Assembly: GCA_946627685.1 (NCBI GenBank)
Contig: CAMOVV010000005.1
Coordinates: 1-15,638, forward strand
Source of the DNA: an uncultured Bacteroidales bacterium
GTDB lineage: Bacteria > Bacteroidota > Bacteroidia > Bacteroidales > UBA932
Direction of reading: 5' to 3'
Length of the DNA stretch: 15,638 nucleotides
The position numbers and the translations under genes are program-made. Below the pieces are notes generated by a model. That model was not told the DNA's origin, did not search any database, and saw only the letters and a list, made by a program, of their open reading frames with translations. This document shows, one piece after another, positions 1-5,735 of this stretch. Each line of letters opens with the position of its first letter. The first letter of the stretch is position 1.

Positions 1-171
1 AACCACGATGTCGCCTTCCCCGGTGTAGCCGGAGAGCCATTCCACCTGGCGCCACCTCGGAGCGACGTACTCGCCCGAGTGCGGGTCAGACCCGGAGACA
101 ATCACCGCATCCCATCCCCTGGACCTCATCAGGCCGCGGAGGGCATCTATCCTGCTGGCAAACTGATTCAT
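1..171 (-). CDS. Xaa-Pro aminopeptidase (M24B), N-terminal fragment cut by window edge
   Basis: Only the first 57 residues are in the window; the gene continues past base 1. The reading frame opens with ATG at 171-169 and is uninterrupted to the edge. The visible part matches the N-terminal creatinase/prolidase-like domain of aminopeptidase P family enzymes: a helix with RIDALRGLM, a strand (WDAVIVSGSDPH, about residues 20-31), then EYVAPRW (about 34-40) and WLSGYTGEGD (about 44-53), which corresponds to the family's SDPHxSEY...RxxWxSGFTGS pattern. Members remove an N-terminal residue preceding proline using two metal ions held by the C-terminal pita-bread domain, which is not visible here. 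The start is one base past the stop codon of the 80-residue upstream gene, so the two are probably co-transcribed and perhaps translationally coupled. Family assignment is fairly safe; activity cannot be judged without the catalytic half. Confidence 0.82.
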   Translation of the reverse strand, partial: MNQFASRIDALRGLMRSRGWDAVIVSGSDPHSGEYVAPRWRQVEWLSGYTGEGDIVV

Positions 172-172
172 A

Positions 173-415
173 CTATCTTGTGAGCTTTTTCTTCAGCAGG
201 CGGACAATGAAGAGGACAATCCTGTCGAGGGGGATGAAGGACGAAACGGATTTGACCCCTTCGGCGAAAAGGTTCACGGGAGTGAAATCCTCCTTCAGGG
301 CAATGAAACCGGAGGAGAGACGTTTCTCCTTCAGGGAAAGGCTCATGCGCAGCGCGGCCCGCTCCCTGTCTATGTCGGAGAGATTCTTGAGATTCTTGTA
401 ATCAATCATACCCAT
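173..415 (-). CDS. Small hypothetical protein (80 aa) downstream of holin-like gene
   Basis: I do not recognise this protein. The open frame runs further upstream inside the holin-like gene, but that part is Ser/Pro-rich shadow sequence, so I place the start at ATG 415-413, just after the preceding stop (417-419); ATG 409-407, two codons later, is equally possible. The product is basic: an N-terminal helix-like stretch rich in Arg, Leu and Glu (about residues 5-40), then a C-terminal segment alternating hydrophobic residues with Pro, Asp and Arg (FIPLDRIVLFIVRLL, about 60-74) and a Lys-rich tail. The C-terminus could be a short membrane-associating amphipathic helix, but it is too interrupted for a confident transmembrane call. 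It lies between the holin-like gene and the aminopeptidase gene with gaps of one base on each side, so it is very likely part of that operon. Confidence 0.65.
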   Translation of the reverse strand: MGMIDYKNLKNLSDIDRERAALRMSLSLKEKRLSSGFIALKEDFTPVNLFAEGVKSVSSFIPLDRIVLFIVRLLKKKLTR

Positions 416-416
416 G

Positions 417-776
417 TCAATTTTCCTGGTGGTCGTCTTCAAAGAACAGCCTTGCGAAGAGCCTGACAAGGGAGCCGGTGAACATTTTGTCCTTGAGGAA
501 CCAGACGACGGCTCCGATGACGGCGAAAAAGCCGGCCACGATGAATGCAGCCCCCGCAAGGCTCCCTATGGCGTTCCCCAGAAGCACTACGGCTCCGAAG
601 GCGCAGGCCAGAAGGGCCGCGGACACGACAAACAGCAAGACCAGAATCCAGAAAAGCCTCCCCAGAGTGACGGAGAGCCCCTTGACCGTCCTTAGCTTCA
701 GCTCGTCGATGCGAAGGTCCAGGTACTCTTTGGCTTCCGCCGAGAGGTCGCCTATCGGCTTGGTGAAGTCCGACAT
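417..776 (-). CDS. Phage-holin-family (Holin-X / YqjE-like) two-TM membrane protein
   Basis: A 119-residue protein with a charged N-terminal helix (about residues 1-35, including AEAKEYLDLRIDELKLR), two adjacent hydrophobic segments (about 41-66 and 71-94) joined by a short Gly/Asn turn, and a charged C-terminal tail ending in EDDHQEN. This arrangement is that of the Pfam group named phage holin / putative Actinobacterial Holin-X (YqjE-like), which is widespread on chromosomes and is not evidence of a prophage. Its cellular role is not established; YqjD/YqjE-type proteins are associated with the inner membrane and stress responses in other bacteria. It starts three bases after the YtxH-domain gene, and its stop is one base from the next start, so the trio is one transcription unit. 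No lysis genes are nearby, which argues against a lytic function. Confidence 0.85.
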   Translation of the reverse strand: MSDFTKPIGDLSAEAKEYLDLRIDELKLRTVKGLSVTLGRLFWILVLLFVVSAALLACAFGAVVLLGNAIGSLAGAAFIVAGFFAVIGAVVWFLKDKMFTGSLVRLFARLFFEDDHQEN

Positions 777-779
777 GGC

Positions 780-1187
780 TTATGCGTCTTCGGGACGGAG
801 GGAATCCTCGATTTTCTGAAGTTGCTCGAGCAGTTTGGCCTTGGCCTCTTCCTTGAGGTTAGCACCCTCTTCCGCTATGCTGTCTTTCAGGGCGGTGAGG
901 TCTTCAAGGGCGCGTTTTGCCTTGATGCCTGCCTTCTTTGTCATCTCGGACACTTTGTCTTTTGCGATGGCATAGGCGGCAGTAGCAGAGCCGGCCACGT
1001 CGTCGGCCACGTCGGTGGCGATATCCTTGAGGTCGCCGGCGGCGTCTTTCAGCTTGTCATAGCCTTCTCCGGCAGCCTTCTTCAGTTTCTTGCGGGTTTC
1101 CTCCCCCGCTTCGGGAGCGAATAGGACGCCCAGGGCGGCACCTGCGGCCATCCCGGTGAGCAAAGCGAAAAATGTACTGGTTTTCAT
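780..1187 (-). CDS. YtxH-domain protein
   Basis: A 135-residue protein. One N-terminal transmembrane helix (about residues 5-24) is followed directly by the YtxH hallmark [11 protein letters not shown] (22-32) and then a long, charged, Ala/Lys/Glu-rich helical region (to about residue 130), likely coiled coil or amphipathic and resembling desiccation- and stress-related helical proteins. YtxH-domain proteins in Firmicutes belong to general stress regulons; in Bacteroidota the role is unknown. I chose ATG 1187-1185 rather than the open frame starting ten codons upstream because it puts the signal-anchor at the N-terminus, has an AAAGGA Shine-Dalgarno-like sequence just upstream (complement of 1195-1200), and leaves the -7-like box at 1205-1212 outside the gene. 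It is the first gene of the leftward cluster with the holin-like, 80-residue and aminopeptidase genes. Confidence 0.88.
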   Translation of the reverse strand: MKTSTFFALLTGMAAGAALGVLFAPEAGEETRKKLKKAAGEGYDKLKDAAGDLKDIATDVADDVAGSATAAYAIAKDKVSEMTKKAGIKAKRALEDLTALKDSIAEEGANLKEEAKAKLLEQLQKIEDSLRPEDA

Positions 1188-1204
1188 GATAGTTTCCTTT
1201 TTCA

Positions 1205-1212
1205 CAAATATA
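1205..1212 (-). promoter_or_regulatory. Putative Bacteroidota -7 box for the YtxH operon
   Basis: The minus strand reads TATATTTG here, an exact match to the Bacteroidota sigma-70 -7 element TAnnTTTG. It lies 18 bases upstream of the YtxH-domain ATG, so the leader would be only about 12 nt. I see no clear TTTG -33 element at the usual spacing; there is only a TTTC further upstream. Assigned on motif and position alone. Confidence 0.4.
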
Positions 1213-1302
1213 AACATAAATTGTTCCAGAAACTACATTTTTCAGCGTTTCAGGCTCGGATTTTGCGGCAATGTCCGGCGATATTCAAATCTAATTTATC
1301 AT

Positions 1303-2289
1303 ATGGCACACATAAAGACCATAGCAGTTCTCACTTCCGGCGGTGACGCCCCCGGAATGAACGCATGCATAAGGGCCGTCACCCGCAGCGCAATCTTCGT
1401 AGGATGGAAAGTTTACGGAGTTTACAGAGGGTACGAGGGCCTCATTAACGGAGAGTTCAAGGAGCTTACCTCCTCCAGCGTCAGCAGCACCATACAAAGA
1501 GGCGGAACCATCCTCAAGACCGCCCGCAGCAAGGAGTTCACCAGCCTGGAAGGCCAGAAAAAAGCTTATGAACAGCTGAAGGCCCACGATGTGGACGCCC
1601 TCATCGTCATCGGAGGAAACGGCTCTCTCACCGGAGCCCGCGACTTCGCCAGGGAGTTCGACGTTCCCGTCATCGGCCTTCCCGGAACGATAGACAACGA
1701 CCTCTACGGCACCGACCTCACCATCGGCTACGACACGGCCCTCAACACCATCGTGGACTGCGTGGACAAAATTCGCGACACGGCCACCTCGCACGACAGG
1801 ATTTTCTTCATAGAGGTGATGGGCCGCGACGCGGGCTTCCTCGCACAGAACAGCGCCATCGCTTCGGGAGCGGAAGCCGCCATCATCCCCGAGGACCAGA
1901 CGGACGTGGACCAGCTGGCCCAGTTCATCGGCCGCGGAATGAGAAAGAGCAAGAACTCTTCCATCGTCCTGGTGTCCGAGAGCAAGGGCAACGGACAGGG
2001 GGGAGCCCTCTACTACGCCGACCGCGTCCACAAGGAATACCCGCAGTATGACGTGAGGGTGACCATCCTTGGCCATCTGCAAAGGGGTGGCACCCCGAGC
2101 GCAAGCGACCGCATCCTGGCAAGCCGCCTTGGATACGCCGCCATCGAGGCCCTCAACGAAGGCCAGCGCAACATCATGGTGGGAGTGTCCAACGACAAAA
2201 TCGTCTATGTGCCGCTCACCCGCGCCGTCAAGCAGAACAAACCCATCGACAAGGAGCTTATCAGCGTACTGAACGTCCTGTCCATCTAG
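1303..2289 (+). CDS. pfkA: ATP-dependent 6-phosphofructokinase
   Basis: Phosphorylates fructose 6-phosphate to fructose 1,6-bisphosphate, the committing step of glycolysis, in the cytosol. The 328-residue length is normal for the short bacterial ATP-type enzymes. Visible motifs: GGDAPGMN (13-20, nucleotide site), GGNGS (104-108), GTIDND (128-133) with the catalytic base expected at Asp131, the MGR segment of the substrate site (EVMGRDAGF, 171-179), and GHLQRGG (257-263). Gly107 occupies the position where pyrophosphate-dependent enzymes usually carry Asp, supporting ATP as donor. Asn106 replaces the Asp of the E. coli GGDGS loop; I recall this variant from other Bacteroidota enzymes. The open frame extends upstream to 1090 inside the YtxH gene, but family alignment fixes the start at ATG 1303-1305. 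It is divergent from the YtxH cluster, and I see no convincing promoter match in the 115-base gap. Confidence 0.96.
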   Translation: MAHIKTIAVLTSGGDAPGMNACIRAVTRSAIFVGWKVYGVYRGYEGLINGEFKELTSSSVSSTIQRGGTILKTARSKEFTSLEGQKKAYEQLKAHDVDALIVIGGNGSLTGARDFAREFDVPVIGLPGTIDNDLYGTDLTIGYDTALNTIVDCVDKIRDTATSHDRIFFIEVMGRDAGFLAQNSAIASGAEAAIIPEDQTDVDQLAQFIGRGMRKSKNSSIVLVSESKGNGQGGALYYADRVHKEYPQYDVRVTILGHLQRGGTPSASDRILASRLGYAAIEALNEGQRNIMVGVSNDKIVYVPLTRAVKQNKPIDKELISVLNVLSI

Positions 2290-2313
2290 CGGTTGCGGAC
2301 TGCATAAAGCAAA

Positions 2314-2340
2314 GGGGGCTCTCAGACGAGCTCCCTTATT
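2314..2340. terminator. Hairpin between convergent pfkA and hemW ends
   Basis: GGGGGCTC (2314-2321) pairs with GAGCTCCC (2328-2335) around a six-base loop, giving an 8-bp stem with one G-U pair in the plus-strand RNA, followed by TTATTATTT. This fits an intrinsic terminator for pfkA, about 25 bases past its stop. In the other direction the stem has one A-C mismatch and is followed by TTTGCTTT, so it may also serve hemW, whose stop codon (2322-2324) lies in the loop. Confidence 0.5.
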
Positions 2341-3434
2341 ATTTCATCGCAGACGAAGAACCTCTCCTCCGGAATCCTGAGCCTGCCCTGACCGGATTCC
2401 CCTGACGGGCCGGCTTCCTCCAAAGCCCCCTCCCCTTTCAGGGCAAGGATGGTTTCCTTCCCGGCAAGACTCTCAAGCTCAGATGCTTCCATCCCTTCAG
2501 CAGTCCGCAGTCCGAGCATAATTCTCTCCGTGCGGATATCTTCCGGGGTAAGGATTTCCTCCTGCGAAGTCCAGCCTGAAAGCGTCTCGCTGTTCCAGGA
2601 GCGGATTTCCTTCCCGCCTGAGCGCCTGAAGGAATGGGCCCCGGGGCCGAGCCCTACATAGGGAACCCTTCTCCAGTATGCGCTGTTGTGTACGGCCTCG
2701 AACCCGGGAAGGGCGAAATTGGATATTTCGTAATGATGGTAGCCGGCCTCCGAAAGCATGCGGCAGAGGGTGTCGTACTGGCCGCGGCACAGCTCTTCAG
2801 AAGCCTCTTTCCAGAGTCCTTTTTCAGCCATTCCGGCAAGGGCGCTTCCCTCCTCGACGCTCAGCTGGTAGGCGGAAATATGCTCGGGACGAAGCTGCAA
2901 GGCCTTTTCGAGGGTGGCCTTCCACAAGGCGTCGGAAAGCTGGGGAAGTCCGAAGATAAGGTCAACGCTTATGTCGCCGAAACCCGCCTCCCTGAGGGTA
3001 CGGAAGGCCCTGATGGCGCCCCCGGCATCGTGCCTTCTGTTCATCCAGCGGAGAATGCCGTCGTCGAAGGACTGCACTCCCATGCTCACGCGGCTGACTC
3101 CGAGGCTTCGGAGAGCGGAGGCGTAAGAAGGGGTGATGTCGTCGGGATTGACCTCGACGGTAAATTCGCGGAAGCCCCCGGGACGCAGTTTCCTGATGGC
3201 GGAAACGACAGCCCCGAGAACGGTCGGCGGCAGCGCCGATGGGGTGCCGCCGCCGATATAAAGCGTCTCAACCTCAGTGGGAGAGGCAATCTCTTCCGAC
3301 CGGGAGGATATTTCCTTCAGCATCGAAGCCTGCCAGGACAGCAGCGCCCTGTCGCACTCTCCCGAAGCGATTTCCGAATAGAAATCGCAGTAGGTGCAGA
3401 AACTCCTGCAGAAAGGGACGTGGACGTAAATCAC
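2322..3434 (-). CDS. hemW: HemW-type radical SAM heme chaperone
   Basis: A 370-residue cytosolic protein of the HemN/HemW radical SAM group. The cluster-binding motif is at the very N-terminus: Cys9, Cys13 and Cys16 (CRSFCTYCDF), and the following Asp-Phe rather than another Cys is typical of HemW rather than oxygen-independent coproporphyrinogen oxidase HemN. GGGTPSALP (about 61-69) is the SAM-binding glycine motif, and a HemW C-terminal domain of normal length follows. HemW proteins bind heme and are thought to deliver it to respiratory enzymes; many are misannotated as coproporphyrinogen oxidases. The start is GTG at 3434-3432, fixed by the N-terminal motif. It overlaps the stop of the upstream coiled-coil gene in a GTGA arrangement, so translation is probably coupled. 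The 3' end converges on pfkA. Confidence 0.92.
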   Translation of the reverse strand: MIYVHVPFCRSFCTYCDFYSEIASGECDRALLSWQASMLKEISSRSEEIASPTEVETLYIGGGTPSALPPTVLGAVVSAIRKLRPGGFREFTVEVNPDDITPSYASALRSLGVSRVSMGVQSFDDGILRWMNRRHDAGGAIRAFRTLREAGFGDISVDLIFGLPQLSDALWKATLEKALQLRPEHISAYQLSVEEGSALAGMAEKGLWKEASEELCRGQYDTLCRMLSEAGYHHYEISNFALPGFEAVHNSAYWRRVPYVGLGPGAHSFRRSGGKEIRSWNSETLSGWTSQEEILTPEDIRTERIMLGLRTAEGMEASELESLAGKETILALKGEGALEEAGPSGESGQGRLRIPEERFFVCDEIIRELV

Positions 3435-4339
3435 CTGAGCAGGAGCTCGCTCTTTCCGAGGAAGGCCTGCGAGGTGTATGCCTCGACCGTATATACGCCC
3501 TTGGTGTAGGAAGGAATGTCGTTGAGATAGATGCTCATTTCCACTTCCTTGCCTTCGTAGTCAACTTCCCTGGAAGCCGAAGCCATGAGGGTTTCGCCTC
3601 CGTAGGAGAAGGAAGCCTGTTCGCTGTTGGTGAGGAGGATGCCCTCGGGATCTTTCACCCGGATATACACCCTCACCGGTCCCTTCGGAGCAAGGTCGTT
3701 CTCGACCAGGGAAAGGGTGGTGAGCAGGCGCACCACGCGGCTGGAGCGGTCGGTGGCCTTGTCGGAGGCGTTGTGAGCCACAATGCTTATGCCCCTGGCC
3801 TTGATGACGGAGCCGGCGGCGACCTGGCCGGAAAGGCTCTCGACCTGCTTGTTGAGCTCGGCATTGGCGGTTCGGGCCTCGGCGGCTTCCTTCCTGGCTG
3901 CGGCAGCATCGGCGGTGAGCTTGTGGTTGAGGGTGTTGAGGGAGTCTATCTGCACTATGTAATTGCGCATGATGCTCCTCAGGGTGCCGAGTTCCTTCTC
4001 GTATTTGCGAATCTGGGCCCTGTTGGTGGCATCGGTCTTCTTAACCCTTTCGATGAGCTGGGCCACCTCCTCGCGGGAGGAATCCAGCTGGGAGTTAATC
4101 ATCTCATAGTCGGAGGAGAGGTTCACGTAGTCGTTCTGGAGGTTCTCCAGCTGGGCGGTGAGCTCCTGCTTCTCGACGTTGAGGTCTTTGACGAGTGAAG
4201 ACTTCTGGAACCAGATATATCCAAGGGCCGCGGCAAGGGCTGCGGCGACGCAGGCAAGGCCTATCGTAATGTTTCTCAGGCCTTTGTTCTTTTTTTCTCT
4301 TTCTTCGCGTTCAATACGCTCAAGCGGATCTTCTACCAT
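3431..4339 (-). CDS. Single-pass membrane protein with coiled coil and C-terminal beta-rich domain
   Basis: I recognise the architecture but not a named family. The 302-residue product has a short charged cytosolic N-terminus (about 1-21, many Glu/Arg/Lys), one transmembrane helix (about 22-44), then a heptad-rich coiled coil of roughly 130 residues (about 47-178, e.g. KQELTAQLENLQNDY), and a C-terminal domain of about 120 residues that looks beta-rich (VRVYIRVKDPEGILL, then a YGGETLM segment). The orientation puts coiled coil and C-terminal domain in the periplasm. ATG 4339-4337 is chosen because the open frame upstream (to 4420) crosses a good -7 box and reads as non-coding. Its stop overlaps the hemW start, which implies co-expression, though not necessarily a heme-related role. 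A scaffold or spacer role is possible but unproven. Confidence 0.85.
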   Translation of the reverse strand: MVEDPLERIEREEREKKNKGLRNITIGLACVAAALAAALGYIWFQKSSLVKDLNVEKQELTAQLENLQNDYVNLSSDYEMINSQLDSSREEVAQLIERVKKTDATNRAQIRKYEKELGTLRSIMRNYIVQIDSLNTLNHKLTADAAAARKEAAEARTANAELNKQVESLSGQVAAGSVIKARGISIVAHNASDKATDRSSRVVRLLTTLSLVENDLAPKGPVRVYIRVKDPEGILLTNSEQASFSYGGETLMASASREVDYEGKEVEMSIYLNDIPSYTKGVYTVEAYTSQAFLGKSELLLR

Positions 4340-4370
4340 AATCGTGTGTTTTATCAGGTTTAAGACGATG

Positions 4371-4378
4371 CAAAAATA
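4371..4378 (-). promoter_or_regulatory. Putative -7 box for coiled-coil protein / hemW operon
   Basis: The minus strand reads TATTTTTG, an exact TAnnTTTG match, 31 bases upstream of ATG 4339. Initiation would fall near 4364, giving a leader of roughly 25 nt and supporting the chosen start. No clear TTTG -33 element at standard spacing. It sits almost back to back with the plus-strand box at 4399. Confidence 0.45.
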
Positions 4379-4398
4379 GCAAAATGTCTCCAAAATAT

Positions 4399-4406
4399 TA
4401 TCTTTG
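4399..4406 (+). promoter_or_regulatory. Putative -7 box for the two-TM / DUF2007 pair
   Basis: TATCTTTG matches the Bacteroidota -7 element TAnnTTTG exactly, 26 bases upstream of ATG 4433, allowing a leader of about 20 nt. No good -33 TTTG is seen. Together with the minus-strand box at 4371-4378 this makes a compact divergent promoter region. Confidence 0.45.
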
Positions 4407-4432
4407 TATGCAACAATCAAACCAACGAGTCA

Positions 4433-4903
4433 ATGAAATACTTTATCCGGGCTGTCAAATATTTCTTCTACTTTATCATTCTGTTTTCCGCAATCCTGGG
4501 GATTTTCATCCTCCTGAAGATGGTCGAACCCTCTCCCGAGAGCCTTTTCCGGGACGGATGGAAGTCCGTCGGCCAGATTCTCGGCCTCTTCGCCCTCGTG
4601 GCGGCGGTGTACCCTAAAATAGCCTACGCCACCAGGACGGCCAGAGCCGCCGGAGACCCTTCCGAAACCGGGCAGGCGCTGATTGCGCTGATGGAAGACA
4701 GGGGCTACATCCTCGAAGGCAGGGACGGTGACACCATGACGTTCAGGCTGTCTTCCACGGCGGGAAGGGCGCGCAGGATGTGGGAAGACAGGGTGACTGT
4801 CACCCGCACCATGGAAGGATATGCCCTGGAAGGTCCCAACAAAGACATCGTAAGGCTGATCAACGCCTTGGAAATGAAGTTCAACCCCAATCAATACGAA
4901 TAA
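4433..4903 (+). CDS. Two-TM membrane protein, conserved-hypothetical type (156 aa)
   Basis: I do not recognise a named family. The N-terminal third is membrane-embedded: one strongly aromatic and aliphatic helix (about residues 7-31), a short loop with SPESLFRDGWKS, and a second helix (about 45-66, GQILGLFALVAAVYPKIAYA). The remaining 90 residues form a soluble domain that would lie on the same side as the N-terminus, with alternating beta-like strands (RGYILEGRDGDTMTFRLSS; RVTVTRTMEGYALEGP) and a final helix. The N-terminus is Lys/Arg-rich and there is no cleavage site, so both ends are probably cytosolic. The start ATG at 4433 fits the -7 box at 4399. The DUF2007 gene follows after two bases, so the pair is surely co-transcribed and the products may act together. 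Confidence 0.83.
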   Translation: MKYFIRAVKYFFYFIILFSAILGIFILLKMVEPSPESLFRDGWKSVGQILGLFALVAAVYPKIAYATRTARAAGDPSETGQALIALMEDRGYILEGRDGDTMTFRLSSTAGRARRMWEDRVTVTRTMEGYALEGPNKDIVRLINALEMKFNPNQYE

Positions 4904-4905
4904 TC

Positions 4906-5130
4906 ATGGAAGACGAATTCAAAACCGTTGCGCGCTTCAGGGACTCCATGAGCGCCCATATCCTCGCAGGAATGTTGATGGAAAACGGGATTCCCGCGGC
5001 TGTGATAGGGGGTAATTCCGTTTATACTTCCCTCGACTTCGTCGATGAAGTCCTGGTCAAGGTCAATGCCGCCGACGAAAAGGCCGCCCTCGACCTGATA
5101 GCCGCCAACAACGCCGGGCAGCAGGACTAA
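4906..5130 (+). CDS. DUF2007-family small protein
   Basis: A 74-residue cytosolic protein matching the DUF2007 (putative signal-transducing protein) fold: an opening strand (FKTVARFRD), a helix (SAHILAGMLMENGIPAAVIG), a strand/loop with NSVYTSLDFVDEVLVKV, and a final helix (DEKAALDLIAANNA). The family's usual theme, two short strands and a helix where the protein moves between two related half-sites, is visible; its molecular function is unknown. The open frame reaches back to 4780 inside the upstream gene, but ATG 4906 is the family-consistent start, two bases after the preceding stop. Its stop codon (5128-5130) overlaps the stop codon of the convergent DUF3109 gene (5127-5129), so no dedicated terminator separates them. 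Confidence 0.85.
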   Translation: MEDEFKTVARFRDSMSAHILAGMLMENGIPAAVIGGNSVYTSLDFVDEVLVKVNAADEKAALDLIAANNAGQQD

Positions 5131-5735
5131 TTCCCTTCAAGGACAAAGCGGGCCGCGGCGCAGAGGGCGTCGTAGAACTCTTTCCCGAAGACCTCCGTGA
5201 GCGGCTCCTTGAGGAACTGGTACACCCTGACTCCCTCTTCCCTGCCCTTGCGGAAAGCGTCCTTGCAGATTCTCCAGCGATGGAGGTTCAGCGCCTTTCC
5301 CCCTCCGGTGAGGTTAGTGACCCTTATGGGATAAAGGCGGCAGGAGACAGGCTTGCGGAAGGCGCATTTCCCCTGGCAGAAACACCTTTCCACCGAACAC
5401 AGGCAGTTCCCGTCCCCGTCGAAGGTCGTGAAGGCGCACTCCCCCGAGCCTTCCACCACAGGAGTCACCATATCCCCCTCTATATCAATCTCGAAAAATC
5501 CCTTTTCGGCCACAGCCTCCCTGCCCTTCGGGCCCATGAGGGGGGAATAGACGGGATAATCCCTCTCAAGAAGACCGGCCTCAGACTCGTCAAGCGGGGC
5601 TCCGCTGTCACCTTCGATGCAGCAGATTCCCTTGCATGCAGCGTAGTCACAGGCGAAATACTCACAGATAACATCCTCTGACACAAGGATATTCCCAATC
5701 TCTACAATAGTTCCAAACCCGGAAGGACGACTCAT
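5127..5735 (-). CDS. DUF3109-family cysteine-rich protein
   Basis: A 202-residue protein with about 14 cysteines, matching the Bacteroidota DUF3109 family. The N-terminal signature is clear: EIGNILVS then CEYFACDYAACKGICC (Cys24, 29, 34, 38, 39) and EGDSGAPL. Later clusters are Cys100, Cys111, 113, 118, 120, 124, Cys132 in SCRLYPIR, and Cys157 in HRWRICKDA. The C-rich CxxxCC and SCRLYP patterns resemble YkgJ-type zinc or iron-sulfur proteins, so metal binding is likely; the biochemical role is unknown. No signal peptide or membrane segment is seen. ATG 5735 overlaps the M16-like stop in an ATGA arrangement, so the two are translationally coupled even though one product is exported and the other appears cytosolic. 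About nine residues precede the usual family start, which is unremarkable. Confidence 0.9.
   Translation of the reverse strand: MSRPSGFGTIVEIGNILVSEDVICEYFACDYAACKGICCIEGDSGAPLDESEAGLLERDYPVYSPLMGPKGREAVAEKGFFEIDIEGDMVTPVVEGSGECAFTTFDGDGNCLCSVERCFCQGKCAFRKPVSCRLYPIRVTNLTGGGKALNLHRWRICKDAFRKGREEGVRVYQFLKEPLTEVFGKEFYDALCAAARFVLEGN

Noticed and set aside
417..776. Holin-like gene as a sign of a prophage or lysis system
   Set aside because: No endolysin, integrase, structural gene or attachment-like repeat nearby; this family is common on chromosomes beside YtxH-domain genes.
1090..1302. 71-residue N-terminal extension of the PFK frame
   Set aside because: It lies inside the YtxH gene and its upstream region, lacks any homology, and ATG 1303 gives the normal family length.
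1291..2082. 263-residue open frame on the minus strand inside pfkA
   Set aside because: Fully antisense to an unambiguous pfkA with all motifs. Long shadow frames are expected in GC-rich genes, and its composition shows no domain.
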